Shown here one piece after another: positions 12,322 through 24,640 of a stretch of 64,000 nt of DNA (its first letter is position 1; the number at the start of each line of letters is the position of its first letter). Source of the stretch: Absidia repens (lineage: Eukaryota > Mucoromycota > Mucoromycetes > Mucorales > Cunninghamellaceae); NCBI GenBank assembly GCA_002105175.1, contig MCGE01000005.1, forward strand, positions 434,001 through 498,000, given 5' to 3'. The notes under the pieces are model-generated. The model ran no database searches and was not told where the DNA came from. It saw nothing but the letters and a program-made list of their open reading frames with translations. The position numbers and the translations under genes are program-made.

Positions 12322-12756
12322 CTAGTGAGATAAATATTTTCTACCTCTCATACGGCGTCTAGCGATAACTCGTCGACCATTTTTGGTAGCCATACGTGAT
12401 AAAAATCCATGTCGTCGTTTGCGTACCAAATTGGATGGTTGATAGGTGTTACCGTAGGTGACAAATCGCATTTGCATAGGGTTCATAGAAACTAGGGGAG
12501 AGCGGAATGCAGGCAAACTACCAATCAATCAAAAACAAAACAAAAAAAAAACAAAAAAAAAGAAGGGTTGAATGAGTTGGAAGCGGTTGTTGGTGTTGCT
12601 TTGTTCGTTGTTCACTTACGCTGAACCAAGGATGCTGCTGGAACCAGCCAATACTCGGGGACGCATAGTAGAGGTATATGTGGTAGTAGCGGAAGCGGTA
12701 GAATTCACACTAGAGGTGAGTCTAGCACCTACTGATGACAAAAATTGTTTAAACAT
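12322..12756 (-). CDS. Mitochondrial large-subunit ribosomal protein bL34m
   Basis: Small basic protein of the mitochondrial large ribosomal subunit. Two exons (12756-12620, 12517-12322) give 333 nt, 110 residues. The C-terminal 45 residues are the whole L34 domain: [20 protein letters not shown], then [20 protein letters not shown]. This matches the family motif TxQPSxxxRKRxHGFxxRxxTxxGRxVLxxRRxKGRxxL. The first ~60 residues, starting [16 protein letters not shown], are a Ser/Thr/Arg-rich, acid-free mitochondrial presequence. The start at 12756 is the first ATG of the 5' exon and gives that presequence. It is divergent from the zinc transporter. Confidence 0.95.
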
Positions 12757-13422
12757 GGTTGTTGGATACCAAAAGAAAAACAAGACCACCGATTTCCAAA
12801 TTTAAAAAAAAAAAAAAAAAATAGTGACTCGAAAAAAAATGGAATGCCGCCCCCAGGTCAAATTTAGGCCATGCTGAATGAAGCCCTAGAAAGCCACTCT
12901 CGTAATCACCGACCTTTTTTTGTCTTTCTATTTTGGACAGTGTCTGCAGTAGACCTCAGTTAACTACTGTTATATTGCCTTTTTTACTTCCCCCCTGTTT
13001 ATATAAGGAACTCAACAAGGAAAATATTTGGTTACATATCGTAAACATTTTTACTGTACCTGTTGATCCTTGTTGTGAAACAAAACATCAAGATACAAAC
13101 TGCTTGATTTTGTCACTTTTTTATTATTACTAGGATAATTTATCAACGATGATAATGGCAATCGATTGTTTTAATGAAATACTTATTCCTCACGCAATCA
13201 ATACATTGGCACACATCCGTTTTTCATATTTTTGGGTCACTTTGAATGCGGTTATTTTCACCAATCACAACCCACTGACTCCCTCTACCATGCCCTTTTA
13301 ATCCCCGCTTTTTTTTTTTTTTTTTTTTTTTGCTTCAAAAAAGACCTCCCTTGGATGCTTGGCCATTTTTTCTTTTTTCTTTTTTACCTTGTTGAACTCT
13401 TTTTATCATATCTTAGAAAAAC
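12757..13422. promoter_or_regulatory. Divergent promoter region between bL34m and the zinc transporter
   Basis: 666 bp between two start codons with no supported ORF. A poly(dT) run of about 20 nt sits at 13311-13331, about 90 bp before the transporter start, followed by more T-rich sequence. Adenine runs lie near the bL34m side (12803-12821). Confidence 0.5.
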
Positions 13423-15146
13423 ATGAATTCGACGGAAAATAACAATATCGGTGAGCGAACACCGTTGATACACAACGATGCTCATGGTCACAGTCATCAT
13501 AGATCTCCTAGTCGAACCGGATCGATGGTTTCTTATCAAGATGTGTCTTGTGCCAACATTAGTGAGCAAAGTGGGATATCTTCCTCAACCAAACGAAAGT
13601 TATGGTTTGCTACTGGTTTGGCTTTGGTCTTCTTCTTTACCGAATTGGTAGCAGGTTGGCTTGCAAACTCTCTAGGTAAGCCCCTTTTTTTTTCTGGTTG
13701 TTGTTTCTTACCTGATTCATTACTGTTTGGACTCATATGAAACCTTTATTTTTCGACTCGTAGCTCTTTTCTCTGATGCTTTCCACTTGTTGTCTGATGT
13801 TGTCAGTTTCTTGGTGGCGCTTGTTGCTATTTATCTTGCTGAAAAACCTCCTACGAGTAGTAAGTCAACCTCAACCTCAATCTCACTACCGCTTGCCGCT
13901 TCTTATAAACGTTTTTTTTTTTTTGACTTTTTTAGGACATACCTACGGATTCCATCGTGCTGAAGTTATTGCTGCCTTAGTCTCCGTGATCACTATCTGG
14001 ATTTTGACCGCCTTCCTTGTTCGTGAGGCTATTGAACGTATCAAGTCCCCTCAAGAAATTGATGCCAAGTTGGTAATAATGCCAAAGAATGATGCCAAGA
14101 TCGATCGGGGTAATTTTACTAACGCTTACTGACTTTTTTTTTGACAGATGTGCATTACTGCGTCGATTGGTGTGGTGATCAATATTATGTATGTAAGAAG
14201 TCAATGGATATACTTATAAGGGTAAAGTCAGTAACCATTGATTTTTATTTTTTTCTATTTAGACTTGCTTATGTACTGGGTGGTCATCATCATGGTCACT
14301 CTCATGGGGATGATCATGGTCATAGTCATAGCCATGGCGACGAAGGACATTCTCATGATGAGCATGATGAAGAAAACAATACTTCTGGTCAAATGCAACA
14401 TCGAAAGGTAAGCAGAAATGAAATAAGGGACGATCATTTTACTCAATATATGATTATGTATATAGGAAGCCAACATTAACCTTCGTGCTGCTGCTCTTCA
14501 TGTAATTGGTGACTTGCTTGCATCTATTGGTAAGAGCTAATCTTCTGTTTTGTTTTTAAAGGAAACAAGGGGGGGGGATGATGGATGCTGATAAAAAATA
14601 AAAATAAAAAAGAAACTAACGAAAATAATATTATAGGTATTTTGATTTCTTCCATTATTTTGCTGGTGAATCCCAAACTTACGATTGTCGATCCTATTTG
14701 TACTTTTATCTTCTCTCTTTTGGTACTTTATACTACTTATCATTTGGTCAAGGACTCCCTGGCAGTTTTGATGGAAGGTGTTCCTCAACATATCAAACCT
14801 GAACAAATTGAAAAATCGCTTCTTCAAGTCCCTGGTGTTGTTGCTGTTCACGATCTTCACGTATGGGTGCTTTCGCCAGGTAAAATCAATCAAGCATCAC
14901 ACGCCTGCCATTTTTTCAATATGTACTCATCGTTTCCTTGTAAACAAAAATGTAGGCAAAAGTTCTCTGACAGCGCATATCTCTATTGAAAGGGAAGCAT
15001 TCAGCCGATATGACGACATTCTGACAAAATCTCAACGCATCATTTGCGATATGTATGGTGTCCATCATAGTACTCTTCAAATTGAATCGGATCAGTCCAA
15101 CTTCCAAAATCATTGTAGACCTCAAATTTGCACCCCTAGAAATTAA
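13423..15146 (+). CDS. CDF-family zinc transporter (SLC30/ZnT, Zrc1/Cot1-like)
   Basis: Proton-coupled zinc exporter, expected in the vacuole or another endomembrane. Eight exons (13423-13675, 13764-13859, 13936-14072, 14148-14188, 14263-14407, 14466-14529, 14637-14879, 14956-15146) sum to 1170 nt, 389 residues. Six hydrophobic segments follow a His-rich cytosolic N-terminus. The zinc site is visible in TM2 (SDAFHLLSD, HxxxD) and TM5 (HVIGDLLASIG, HxxxD), the HD-HD pattern of zinc carriers. The IV-V loop is a His-rich sensor (GGHHHGHSHGDDHGHSHSHG...). The cytosolic C-terminal domain contains VPGVVAVHDLHVWVLSPGK, typical of the family. A second small His cluster (HGHSHH) lies at about residues 22-27. 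Confidence 0.95.
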
Positions 15147-15479
15147 ACACTTTGTCTTTTTTTGCTCTGGAACACACACACACACACACCCTCATCTCCC
15201 TTCTTTTTTTGGATGCTTTTTTTTTGCACATGTTGATGTTGTATTGCTTATATATTTTACCACTCCCCCCATATTCATATCAAATAAAAAAATGACGTTT
15301 TTCTTTTTTATCATGCCTATGTCGGACTTGGAAACATTATCTAGCTTGTAGGGATACAATAAACGGTTTCTTATTTTTTATTTTTTATTTTTTTTTTCTT
15401 TCTTCTTCTTTCACTTGCTTTTCTTTTTTTTTTTTACATATTATACATATATTTACACTCTTTAATACGTATATCTGAT
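15147..15479. other. Intergenic region, zinc transporter to glycerol kinase
   Basis: 333 bp, no gene. It has a short CA repeat at 15173-15189, AATAAA signals near 15283 and 15357 as probable transporter poly(A) signals, and strong T-rich promoter tracts at 15365-15440 before the kinase start. Confidence 0.6.
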
Positions 15480-17415
15480 ATGACCAAACTCATTGGTGCC
15501 CTTGATCAAGGAACAACATCGACACGTTTTGTAATATTTGATGATACTGGAGCTATCGTTACCTTCCATCAAATTGAATTTGAACAACACTATCCACATC
15601 CAGGGTAAGAAAAAAATATTGAAAGCATATGAAAGGGAGGGGGTAGGGGCTGCTGATAAGGTAAAGGGGTTTATTGATGCTGATGTTGATGATCTGATTT
15701 TATTTGTGTGGTGATGATGATATTTGTTGTGTATGTGTGCAACGCCAACTTGAATTGTTTGATGTTATTGTCGTTCACACGATTTTTTTTTTTTTTACTG
15801 ACTTCTATTTTTATTTATTCCATTGTGTCTAGCTGGGTAGAACACGATCCTTTTGAACTCTTGGATTCTTGCCGATTATGCATCGAACATGCAGTAAACA
15901 AACTAATCAAATTAGGCTATCAAGTCAGTGACATTGAAGGCATCGGGATTACAAACCAACGGGAAACTACAATTGCTTGGGACAAGAAAACTGGACAACC
16001 TCTTTATCCTGCCATTGTTTGGTCAGACGTACGCACTCAAAATACCGTGGATCAGCTTTCCAAAAAATCGCCAAAAGGGGTGGATGCACTTCGGTCTATT
16101 TGTGGATTACCTTTGACAACATACTTTTCGGCTATCAAACTACGTTGGCTTTTGGATCATGTGCCTGCCGTGGCTCAAGCAAGGGAACATGATAGGTTAG
16201 TTTTTAGTACTGTGGATTCTTGGTTGATATTCGTAAGTATATATTTATATATATATAAATGGAGAGGTGGGTGTTGAACGAATAGGTTCCCTCATTACCG
16301 ATTTTTTTTAAGCATCTGACAGGTGGATTGGAAAATGACGGTGTATTTGTAACAGACGTCACCAATGCTAGTCGTACAATGCTTATGGATATTCATAGCT
16401 TGAGCTGGAGTAATGAATCCATCAGGTAAATGAAACAGGCCAAAAAAAAAAAAATCCATGGCATGATCTCACTTCTTCTTCCTTTCTGTAAAATAGGTTT
16501 TTTGGGTTTGAAGGCATTGAATTACCTCAAATCAAATCATCGTCATGTATTTATGGTCATATCAAACAAGGTGCCTTGACCGGATTTGCGATTGCTGGGT
16601 GTTTGGGTGATCAACAAGCCGCCTTGGTTGGACAAAAATGTTTCGAAACTGGTACAGCAAAAAACACTTATGGTACTGGCTGCTTCATGCTTTTCAATCT
16701 CGGCGACGCCATACCTCCTGTCCTATCACACAACGGATTATTGACAACAGTGGCTTACCAGCTAGGCAAGGATCAGCGACCCGTTTATGCGTTGGAAGGA
16801 TCGGTGGCGGTGGGTGGTTCTTCGATCAATTGGCTTCGGGATAACATGCATCTTATATCTGATCATCATCAACTGAATGAATTGGCAGCATCGGTGGAGG
16901 ATACAGGCGGTGTTTATTTTGTCACAGCTTTTGGCGGTTTGTTTGCACCTTATTGGAAAGTCGATGCGCGTGGTACGATCTGCGGTTTGACACAATACAC
17001 CACCCGCGCCCACCTGGCACGAGCTACCTTGGAGGCAGCATGTTATCAAAGCAAGGCAGTGCTGGATGCCATGAACAAAGATAGTGGGACACCCTTACGA
17101 GCTTTGAATGTGGACGGCGGCATGTCAAATTCGGACCTCTGTATGCAAATTCAAGCCAATCTCCTCGGCGACGGTGTGCTGGTGACTCGACCCAAGATGA
17201 GGGAAACAACAGCTCTAGGCTCTGCCATTGCGGCTGGTTTGGCATTAGGGGTGTGGAAGGATTTGAATGATTTGGACAAGGTGAACAAGGAAGGTGAAAC
17301 GGTGTTTAGGTCACAATTGTCTGCTGAATCTACCGAACGACTTTATAGTGGTTGGCAAAAGGCGGTGACACGATCCTTGGACTGGGCCGAACCTGTTGAT
17401 GAGAAATTAGAATAG
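15480..17415 (+). CDS. GUT1: Glycerol kinase
   Basis: ATP-dependent kinase that makes glycerol 3-phosphate, FGGY carbohydrate kinase family, cytosolic or at mitochondria. Four exons (15480-15604, 15833-16232, 16313-16425, 16497-17415) give 1557 nt, 518 residues, the family length. N-terminal nucleotide-binding motif [18 protein letters not shown], then [26 protein letters not shown], the substrate region [38 protein letters not shown], the second FGGY signature near [19 protein letters not shown], and [12 protein letters not shown]. The start at 15480 gives [14 protein letters not shown], the expected end. Exon 3 uses an AAG acceptor right before HLTGG. The first intron is 228 nt, long for this window. 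Confidence 0.97.
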
Positions 17416-17630
17416 ACTAGAATAGTTTTATTATTATTATTATTTATTTATGCTCGGTGGGAAAAAAAGCTTATTTCCATAGTATATCTACATCATTTTT
17501 TAGTTTTTATTCCTTCCCCCCTTATTTATTTTTAACATCCGATCATTTTCAAAAAGGTCCTTTTTTTTATTTTTTTGTCGTTCTCTCTTTTTATTCTTTA
17601 CTTACATTATTTACTCCTATTTCTTTCACT

Positions 17631-17885
17631 ATGCTCAATAAACCCAATCACGTTATTCAAAACCAACGCTATTTTCAAGCTCCAAACAAGACACCCTTAT
17701 GGTTAAAGGGTCCTAGAGACAAGGTTTATGCTGTTGTTGCCTTCACTGCTATTGGTGTTGGTATTCTGGGCGTCACCAATGGTGTTTACAGGTAACTAAA
17801 AATCACCCTCCTTAAACAGAAGTGAACTAATATTTTTTTTTTTTTTTTGTTATACTTTAGGATGGTGGTTGGAGAAAAAGATTGA
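17631..17885 (+). CDS. COX7: Cytochrome c oxidase subunit 7 (Cox7 / VIIa)
   Basis: Small single-pass subunit of respiratory complex IV in the mitochondrial inner membrane. Two exons (17631-17791 and 17861-17885) give 186 nt, 61 residues. The sequence has the Cox7 pattern NKxxxVIQxQxxFQ....TPLWLKGPRDKVY, followed by one hydrophobic segment (about residues 35-52, VVAFTAIGVGILGVTNGVY) and a short charged tail ending VVGEKD. The second exon codes only eight residues. Assignment rests on the short conserved N-terminal motif and size; other small oxidase subunits fit less well. Confidence 0.85.
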
Positions 17886-18286
17886 ATAGAAATCATAAGA
17901 TATTTGGGGTCAAGAACAGGGATGAAATATAGCATAGTTTAGTATTTGGTCCATCCTTTGTTTGATATTTATATCTTTTTTTTTTTTTTTGTTTTTGAAT
18001 ACAGTTATAATGATAATAATAAAAGCCATGGGTTTATTTGTGTATTTGAACGATTACGTATTATATAGGTGTGTGCGTGTGAGTGCGTGTGAGCAATGTG
18101 TGTGTTGTGCAGTTATGGGCGGTATTTGAAATGGACAAATGATTGGCTTGTTTTCTTTTCTGCCATTTTTATAAATATATTCTATACAGAAAAGGTCAGG
18201 GCGTTTTTACTTTTTTACCTCTTTTTTTTTTTTTTTTTTCCTTCCTTTTTACATTCACACTGATATTCTATCATTGTTATCATATA
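17886..18286. other. Intergenic region, COX7 to the F-box gene
   Basis: No gene seen. It contains an AATAAAAG motif near 18018 (likely COX7 poly(A) signal), a GT-rich stretch at about 18068-18105, and a poly(dT) run at about 18220-18239 that ends about 48 bp before the next start codon. Confidence 0.6.
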
Positions 18287-20149
18287 ATGACTATACCTTT
18301 CACCATTCAAGATAAGCTTGGATTCCCTCACACTCCCAGCTCCAGTCCTCCACCACCGTCTTCGTTACCTTTACCGTCGTCCTCGTCCTCAACCTCCGAC
18401 ATTGTACACGATCCTTTTCTACGAATAGATCAGCTGAAAAATTCTTTCCAGAATTTACCTCCTCAACAACAAGAATGGCTTCTCTCTGAAATTGTGGACC
18501 AATGCGATCATAGCCAGCTCACTTTTTTACATGGTATGGTGACACCTCGATTGAAAGTGGATTTTTTGAAACGTTTGCCTATTGAAATCGCTCTTCATAT
18601 TGTCTCCTTTATTCATGACCCTGTAACACTTGGTAGAATGGGTGGTGTTTCTAAACACTGGAATGAACTACTCAAGGACGAAACTATCTGGAGGAATATG
18701 TGCGATCTGCAGCAATACAAACCACCCTACAACAGCCACCACAACAATAGCTATAACAAGTCGAATTTGCTTTCCAATAATACCATGATACCTTCTTCTT
18801 CTTTGGGGTATTCTTACAATGCAATGGACGACAAACAACCTACAACTACGATTAGTTCACCGTATCAGCAAAAACGAAGCAATATGGATAGGGCTGGCGG
18901 TTTCTCCTACCGAGATCATTTTATTCGAAAATACAGCATTACTTCAGCATGGAAGCATGGTGGCCATATCAAGGTGGTGGAGCAAGGATTGGAAGGATTG
19001 GTGACCTCTCTTCAATGCGATGACAAGTATATAGTAGTAGGGTGTGAAAACCATCGCATCGAAGTGTTTGATACAGCCACTGGAAACAAGGTGCGGAGTC
19101 TGGTGGGGCATGAAGGTGGTGTATGGGCATTGGAATTTATGGGCAATGATGATATTCAAAATCCTCATGAACAAGAACGGGTGTTGGTCTCAGCTGGATG
19201 TGATAAGTAATGAAATATTGGACGGGGGTTGCAAGAGTTTCTTGAATAGATGAAGCTCATCCTTATTCTTTTTTTTTTTTTTTTTTTTTTTTGTCGTATA
19301 TACAGAAACGTTCGAGTATGGAACTTGGAAACTGGCGAATTACGACACACCTTACGCGGGCATGTATCGACAATTCGCTGTTTGAAAATGAAAAACAGGC
19401 GTATAGTGGTGACCGGTTCGAGGGACTGTACTTTACGGATTTGGGACGTGGAACAAGGGGTGGCGACTCATGTACTCTATGGTCATCAGAACAGTGTGCG
19501 TTGTCTTGACATTTGTGGGAATGTGTTGGTGTCTGGCTCGTACGATAACACAGCGAGGGTGTGGGATCTCTCAACGGGTGAATGTCGTCATGTTCTTTTG
19601 GGCCATGATTCTAATATTTACTCGATTGTGACGGATGGGATCAAGGTGGCGGCTGGTTCTTTGTCAACTCATATCCAGGTGTGGTCTGTGGACACGGGTG
19701 ATTGTTTGGGGGTTTTGTATGGTCATACATCTCTGGTGGGACAATTGGAATTGGTGCCTGCTTCAGGTCCGACAACTCCTGCAACGCTTGTTTCCGGTGG
19801 GGCGGATGGCTGTCTTCGGATATGGGACTGGAATGAACCTTTCAATTGCTTACAACGTATTTCGGCTCACGACAATTCCATCACCTGTCTTCAATGTGAT
19901 GATCGCTGGATTCTTAGCAGTGGAAATGATGGGCGTGTCAAGTTATGGGATCGCAAACAAGGTCGACTGGTTCGTACACTTGCCAATCCAGCGAAAACGG
20001 TGTGGAAAATACAACTTAGCGAATCAAAAGCTGTTCTGCTCATGTTCCGCACCATTGCTCCAATGGCTGAAGAAGGCAACACTGTATTGGAAATTCATGA
20101 TTTTGATAAATCTTCTTTACCACAACCTTCTTATCCTTTTCCCTTTTAG
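18287..20149 (+). CDS. F-box / WD40-repeat protein (Cdc4/Fbw7-like)
   Basis: Substrate receptor of an SCF ubiquitin ligase. Two exons (18287-19206, 19306-20149) give 1764 nt, 587 residues. After a Pro/Ser-rich leader comes a short dimerisation-like segment (QEWLLSEIVDQCDHSQLTFL), then the F-box at about residues 94-140 (DFLKRLPIEIALHIVSFIHD...VSKHWNELLKDETIWRNM). A low-complexity Asn/Ser stretch follows, then seven or eight WD40 repeats from about residue 240 (LVGHEGGVWAL; VRVWNLETGELRHTLRGHVS; LRIWDVEQGVATHVLYGHQN; ARVWDLSTGECRHVLLGHDS; IQVWSVDTGDCLGVLYGHTS; LRIWDWN; VKLWDRKQGRLVRTL). The order F-box then WD40 and the repeat lengths fit Cdc4/Pop1/Fbw7; Met30-type is the alternative. One intron splits a Lys codon and holds a 24-nt T run. 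Confidence 0.92.
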
Positions 20150-20338
20150 TTTCACTTTTGTTTACCTACATTTATCTTCCATTCTTTTGCATTTGAATTT
20201 GTTATACATCATTCACTTTTATCTTTTATTTTTTAATTTTTTAGTATATTGTATATTCATACATTTACACTAGTTTTTATTCATTTTTATGTATATTTTT
20301 AAAATAAAAACTTTGCATGAAAAATCAGCATTTGTCAT

Positions 20339-20360
20339 AATATATATATATATATATATT
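20339..20360. repeat. (AT)n microsatellite
   Basis: Uninterrupted alternating TA/AT run of about 22 nt in the 3' flank of the F-box/WD40 gene. Confidence 0.9.
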
Positions 20361-21319
20361 TTTGGCTTGTTACTATTTAGTAATCTTTGACAGCATGTAT
20401 CGTGGCTTATACAGTATCATATTACAATAAACAGCATACTTTATACAATAAAAAAATGATATCTTCAATTTTTCTGTGATTTCGTGTGGCGTGTGGTGAA
20501 CAGCGGTACAATGTGAAGGCGTATCAAAAATATTGAGAGAGCAACTTTGTCACATCGCATTCCATGCTCAAATTACCGGTGCTGATATGTATGAATTGGT
20601 GTGTGGCGATTGCAGTTACGCCAATGAGTTAGTTTTGTTATTTTTATTGGTTGTATTTTGGATGCGTTCAATTGGGCTTCAAGTAGGTACATTCAGTACT
20701 CAGTTGATTTGAAAATCTTCAGGGTGGAGAGGGGTATCGAGTGGATTTTTTATTGCAGATACGGTTTTAGAATGTTATCATTGATACGGCTCTTTATTAA
20801 TACAGGGAGCTGGTAACTTGGTAGTATTTCGAAATCCATTTACGACGACAAGAGGTTAAGCCGTTATATCTACACAATTGACCCACGATAGGAGCAAGAT
20901 AAGTTTTGAAACCTCTCTCCCCCCCCAAGAAAGAAGAATGCATGAAAAAGGAAAGCTTGGCAAGTAATAAGATTTTTATTGATAATAGTAAGAATAAAAG
21001 AATAACAATTGTGACAATACTAAGAGCTATAGGCAAGATTCATGCAATTGACGGTAGTAATGCCGATACCTGTGACGTGGACGACATTGTTTTTATCGAT
21101 GACTTTGATAACAACGACACTAGCAATACAAGAATTATCTTGATACCATCATCTTCACGATCGCAAGTTCCATTTCCTTTTAGAATAGACCTCTTATAGG
21201 CCCGTTGATTATGATAATAAGATTTTCTCGTACTTGAATAAAAGTTTATTATGGATAGCTAATGTGATAAACTACTAGTTACTGCTAACAAGTCATTGGG
21301 TTCAGAAGTCATAATAGGT

Positions 21320-21945
21320 ATGCTAGAAAGTAGGCGTTTGATAAGATTATAAAAAGGGAAATTTTTATATACTAAATTCCGAGTGTGCAGTTCATTGTAA
21401 TATGGGATCAATTGGGAGTTAGCATGAAGGAAACTAAATGGAGATATTTAGATCAGTAAATGGGGAATTGATAAACTGTACAAAGCATGAGAATGACTGA
21501 AGGGACATCAGATATTGAATCACAACAACGCTCATCATTAATCAAATGGAATGATGGTAGTCAGAAAGGCATATACTGGACAAGATATGATAGAGACCAA
21601 TGAGACATTATATTTTGACGCAGTTCAAAAGAGATATGTTTTATTCAAATATGCATACAAACTTCGACAAACTAACACTAAACTAAGCCAAATGAAGGAA
21701 GGCTCCAAAAAGCCAACTTTTGGTGCTTTCGGAACCTAGATCCAAAATGAAAGGGTTTCCCCATCCATGTTGTAATCCCTAAGCTGAAAACCCTATAAAC
21801 TAGTCCTAACACTAATCTAAGTCCACCGTAACCTATACGAGCCACAATTGTGAAGGAGAAAGAAGAAAGAAAGAAATGCAAGAGCGGAAAAATAAATATT
21901 GGTGGAAAATAAATTCACAAATGCGGGCTTTGAAATGGTTTCTGA
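21320..21945 (-). repeat. R1 dispersed repeat, copy A
   Basis: Unclassified noncoding repeat. The strand given is that on which the family reads from its CCCGCCCACGTGAA-like head to its AATAAA-bearing tail. Core match: GATCCAAAATGAAAGGG at about 21740 followed by TTTCCCCATCCATG and AAGCTGAAAACCCT, as in the other copies. The head is degenerate here (AATGCGGGCTTTG at about 21910). It pairs head-to-head with copy B. Borders are approximate. Confidence 0.75.
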
Positions 21946-23954
21946 GCCTTTTTTTTTTCATGTAAAAATGGATCCCCTTCTTTTTTACAACCATGAAACA
22001 TCATCAACATGATAATTCTCTCCTCAGGATAGCACCCTCATCATTCAACAGAGGCTCTATAGTGCCACGACAGCTATTGAAAGTAAGATGATTCTATATT
22101 TTTTTTTGTAGTAGCAGCAGTGGCAGCCACGACCACCAAACGGCACAGAATGGCAATTCATTTCATTATATATATTATTCCAACCAGCAATACTCGACAG
22201 CGGAACATGGTGAATATATCCTCTTTGTACATTAGTCCCACACCATTAAGTGCTGATACCGTAGGAACTCGCGTATCGTAACTCGACTGATACGATGCCT
22301 GGACACTTTTCCTTCACCTTAGACTAGTTTGCCACAAACCAAACATTGAACAGCTTACCCCTCCATTTCAGAATAGTTCTATCAGCCCCCCGCCGTTACT
22401 ATAGAATAGCTTATGACTTGAGGTCGAATTGTTTACTCTTTTAGTTTACTTTACGTTATGTGTACTCTATGATTCAATAGAAAATATATTCAAATGCTTT
22501 TAATGAATGACTTCAATAATTTGTAACTTCTGTGTCATATAATGTTCTCGATTGATACTGTATAAAGATATAAATTAGAGACACTTCAAAAGTTCGCCGG
22601 AATTTGTAGTTACTCCCAAAATGTCAGCACCTTCAAATAGATAGTGTGATATTTTTAGAGTTATTATTGCATTGGCTCACCAAAGGAACAAAATGACATC
22701 TAATGTAATACAGCCTTTTTTTATATTCTTTTTTATTTCTTTTTGATGTTTTTCTTTACTGGGTTGATCCTTTTCGCGTATAATCATTAAGCGTTGCACA
22801 ATGGTGTTTTTAAAAGTCAGATACCATTTGCTCAAAAATGTATCTCATATTCCCTCTTACCGGCAAAGGATGCACTCAAAGTTTGAAATGCCATCCAGTG
22901 TATTTAGTTCACTTTTATTTCCTGATTGATAATCATTTTTACGGTGGAATTGTGAAATTGGCGTTTATAAGGCAGGTGGATATGGTTTTTAATAAGAATA
23001 TCCTTTCTGTGATACTCGCCCGTATAATGCATGGACCATTTCAAGTTGATCCAAGCTTTACAATAGTTTGTCTTTTACTGGCGATGCGATATTCCCTATG
23101 GACGCTGCCTTTTTTTATTCTCTTTGGGTTTCTCTTCTCTCTTTCTGAACAAGGCTTGAGGCACCCCCAAGTTTGTCAAAAGAAAGACTGCAGGATTAAA
23201 CATTCTCCTGTTTCTATTAAAAAAAAAAATGGATTAGAATTACATCAGTTGGAATATGCAATCCAAGTAACTGCACAATCGAACCTCTTCCACGCGGTAG
23301 TTTATCGGTACATATGCTTGCTGCATGATTGAATGAATCTAGTAAGAATTTGAAAAGCGGTACGTACCTGAGAATAAATTCATGCATAAATTGAACTTCT
23401 TGTTTTAGTAACTTTTTTTTCACAAGCACAATTACTTTTTTTTTTATATGCATAGGTATAGTATGGTATACCCCGGTTTGACAAGACAAACTAAACTTAT
23501 TGTGCCTACTGGATGATAGTAATCGTAAGAAAAATAAGAGACGTGCTTTATTCAGATAGATATGTACGGTACTGTGTAAAAAATAAATTACGTATGTAAC
23601 TGCTGTCACGTTAAGATATTCAGGGACAATATGATACCATGGTAAGTGACGAACTATTATACAGTGGATGGTGGAAAATAAACTACGCCAAGCTGCTCCA
23701 TGTTGCCTGCGAATGCATGTGCCAAGAGAAGAAAATCATTACTGAGTAATGTAGTGTACTGTGGTGTCCGTTACTGCAAAAAGAAATTGAAGTCATCATG
23801 CTGCTGATGTTGAGCGGCGTTAGTGGTTAAAAAAAAAATACATAGAAATATTTACCATTTTGATGATATTGCATGGTGCTGATTGTTGCCAAAAAACAAG
23901 TGTGGATTTCCTTTTTTGAATTGACTGCAGTGAAAAAAAAAAGAACTGGACACA

Positions 23955-24640
23955 CCATAGAAAATGTTTCGAATCCCGCACACGTGGATTTTTATACGCC
24001 CTATTTTTACTCCGTCTTTCTTTTTTTCTTTTTTTAATTCTTCACAATTATGGCTCATATAGGGTAATGGAAGACTAAGATTAGTGTCAGGACTAGTTTA
24101 GAAGGAGTCTTAGCTCAGGGTTTACAAGTTGCATGGGGAAGCCCTTTCATTTTGGATCTGGGATCTGAGGCCACCATTAGTTGACCTTTTGGAGCCTTCA
24201 CTAGCTTAGTATAATATTAGCTTGTCCATAGTTTATGTATACATCTGAATAAAACATGTTTATTTTTACTTGCTTCAATGAAAATGTTACATTAGTCTCC
24301 CTCAAGTGATGTACAATAATCCTCTTTTTACCATCGCCCCATTAGAGATTAGTGTTGACGTTTGTTATGTTTGAAAAAAGTAGTCCTTTTAATCTTTCTC
24401 CAGTCTTGTACTATATTTCAGCACTTATTTTACTGTTATTATCTCATTAGATTAGTGCTAATCAATCTTCATATTTTCCATTGATCCCCTTTATACGACC
24501 TTTATTAGATCTCTTGTTACAATGAGCCTTTTTTATTTAGCTTAAGCGTTGCCCATACTTTTCAATAAAATATGTCTTTTTATACTAAGCAGCACCTTCT
24601 GGTCCATCGAATAGTGGAAAAAACCACAATTGTAGCAGTT
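23955..24640 (+). repeat. R1 dispersed repeat, copy B
   Basis: Head ATCCCGCACACGTGGAT at about 23970, pyrimidine-rich stretch, core GTGTCAGGACTAGTTTAGAA at 24085, GCATGGGGAAGCCCTTTCA, CATTTTGGATC at about 24155, then two AATAAAA-bearing tail modules near 24250 and 24565. It lies opposite copy A. Borders are approximate. Confidence 0.8.

Noticed and set aside
22838..23332. 164-codon ORF between R1 copies A and B, a possible transposase or orphan gene
   Set aside because: No recognisable motif, composition like the surrounding AT-rich DNA, no catalytic pattern and no flanking splice signals that extend it.
21320..24640. R1 as solo LTRs or as a tRNA-derived SINE
   Set aside because: No TG..CA ends or 5-bp duplications found at the copies, no box A/B in the core and no constant A-rich 3' end. 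The only tRNA-like sequence is next to, not inside, copy H.
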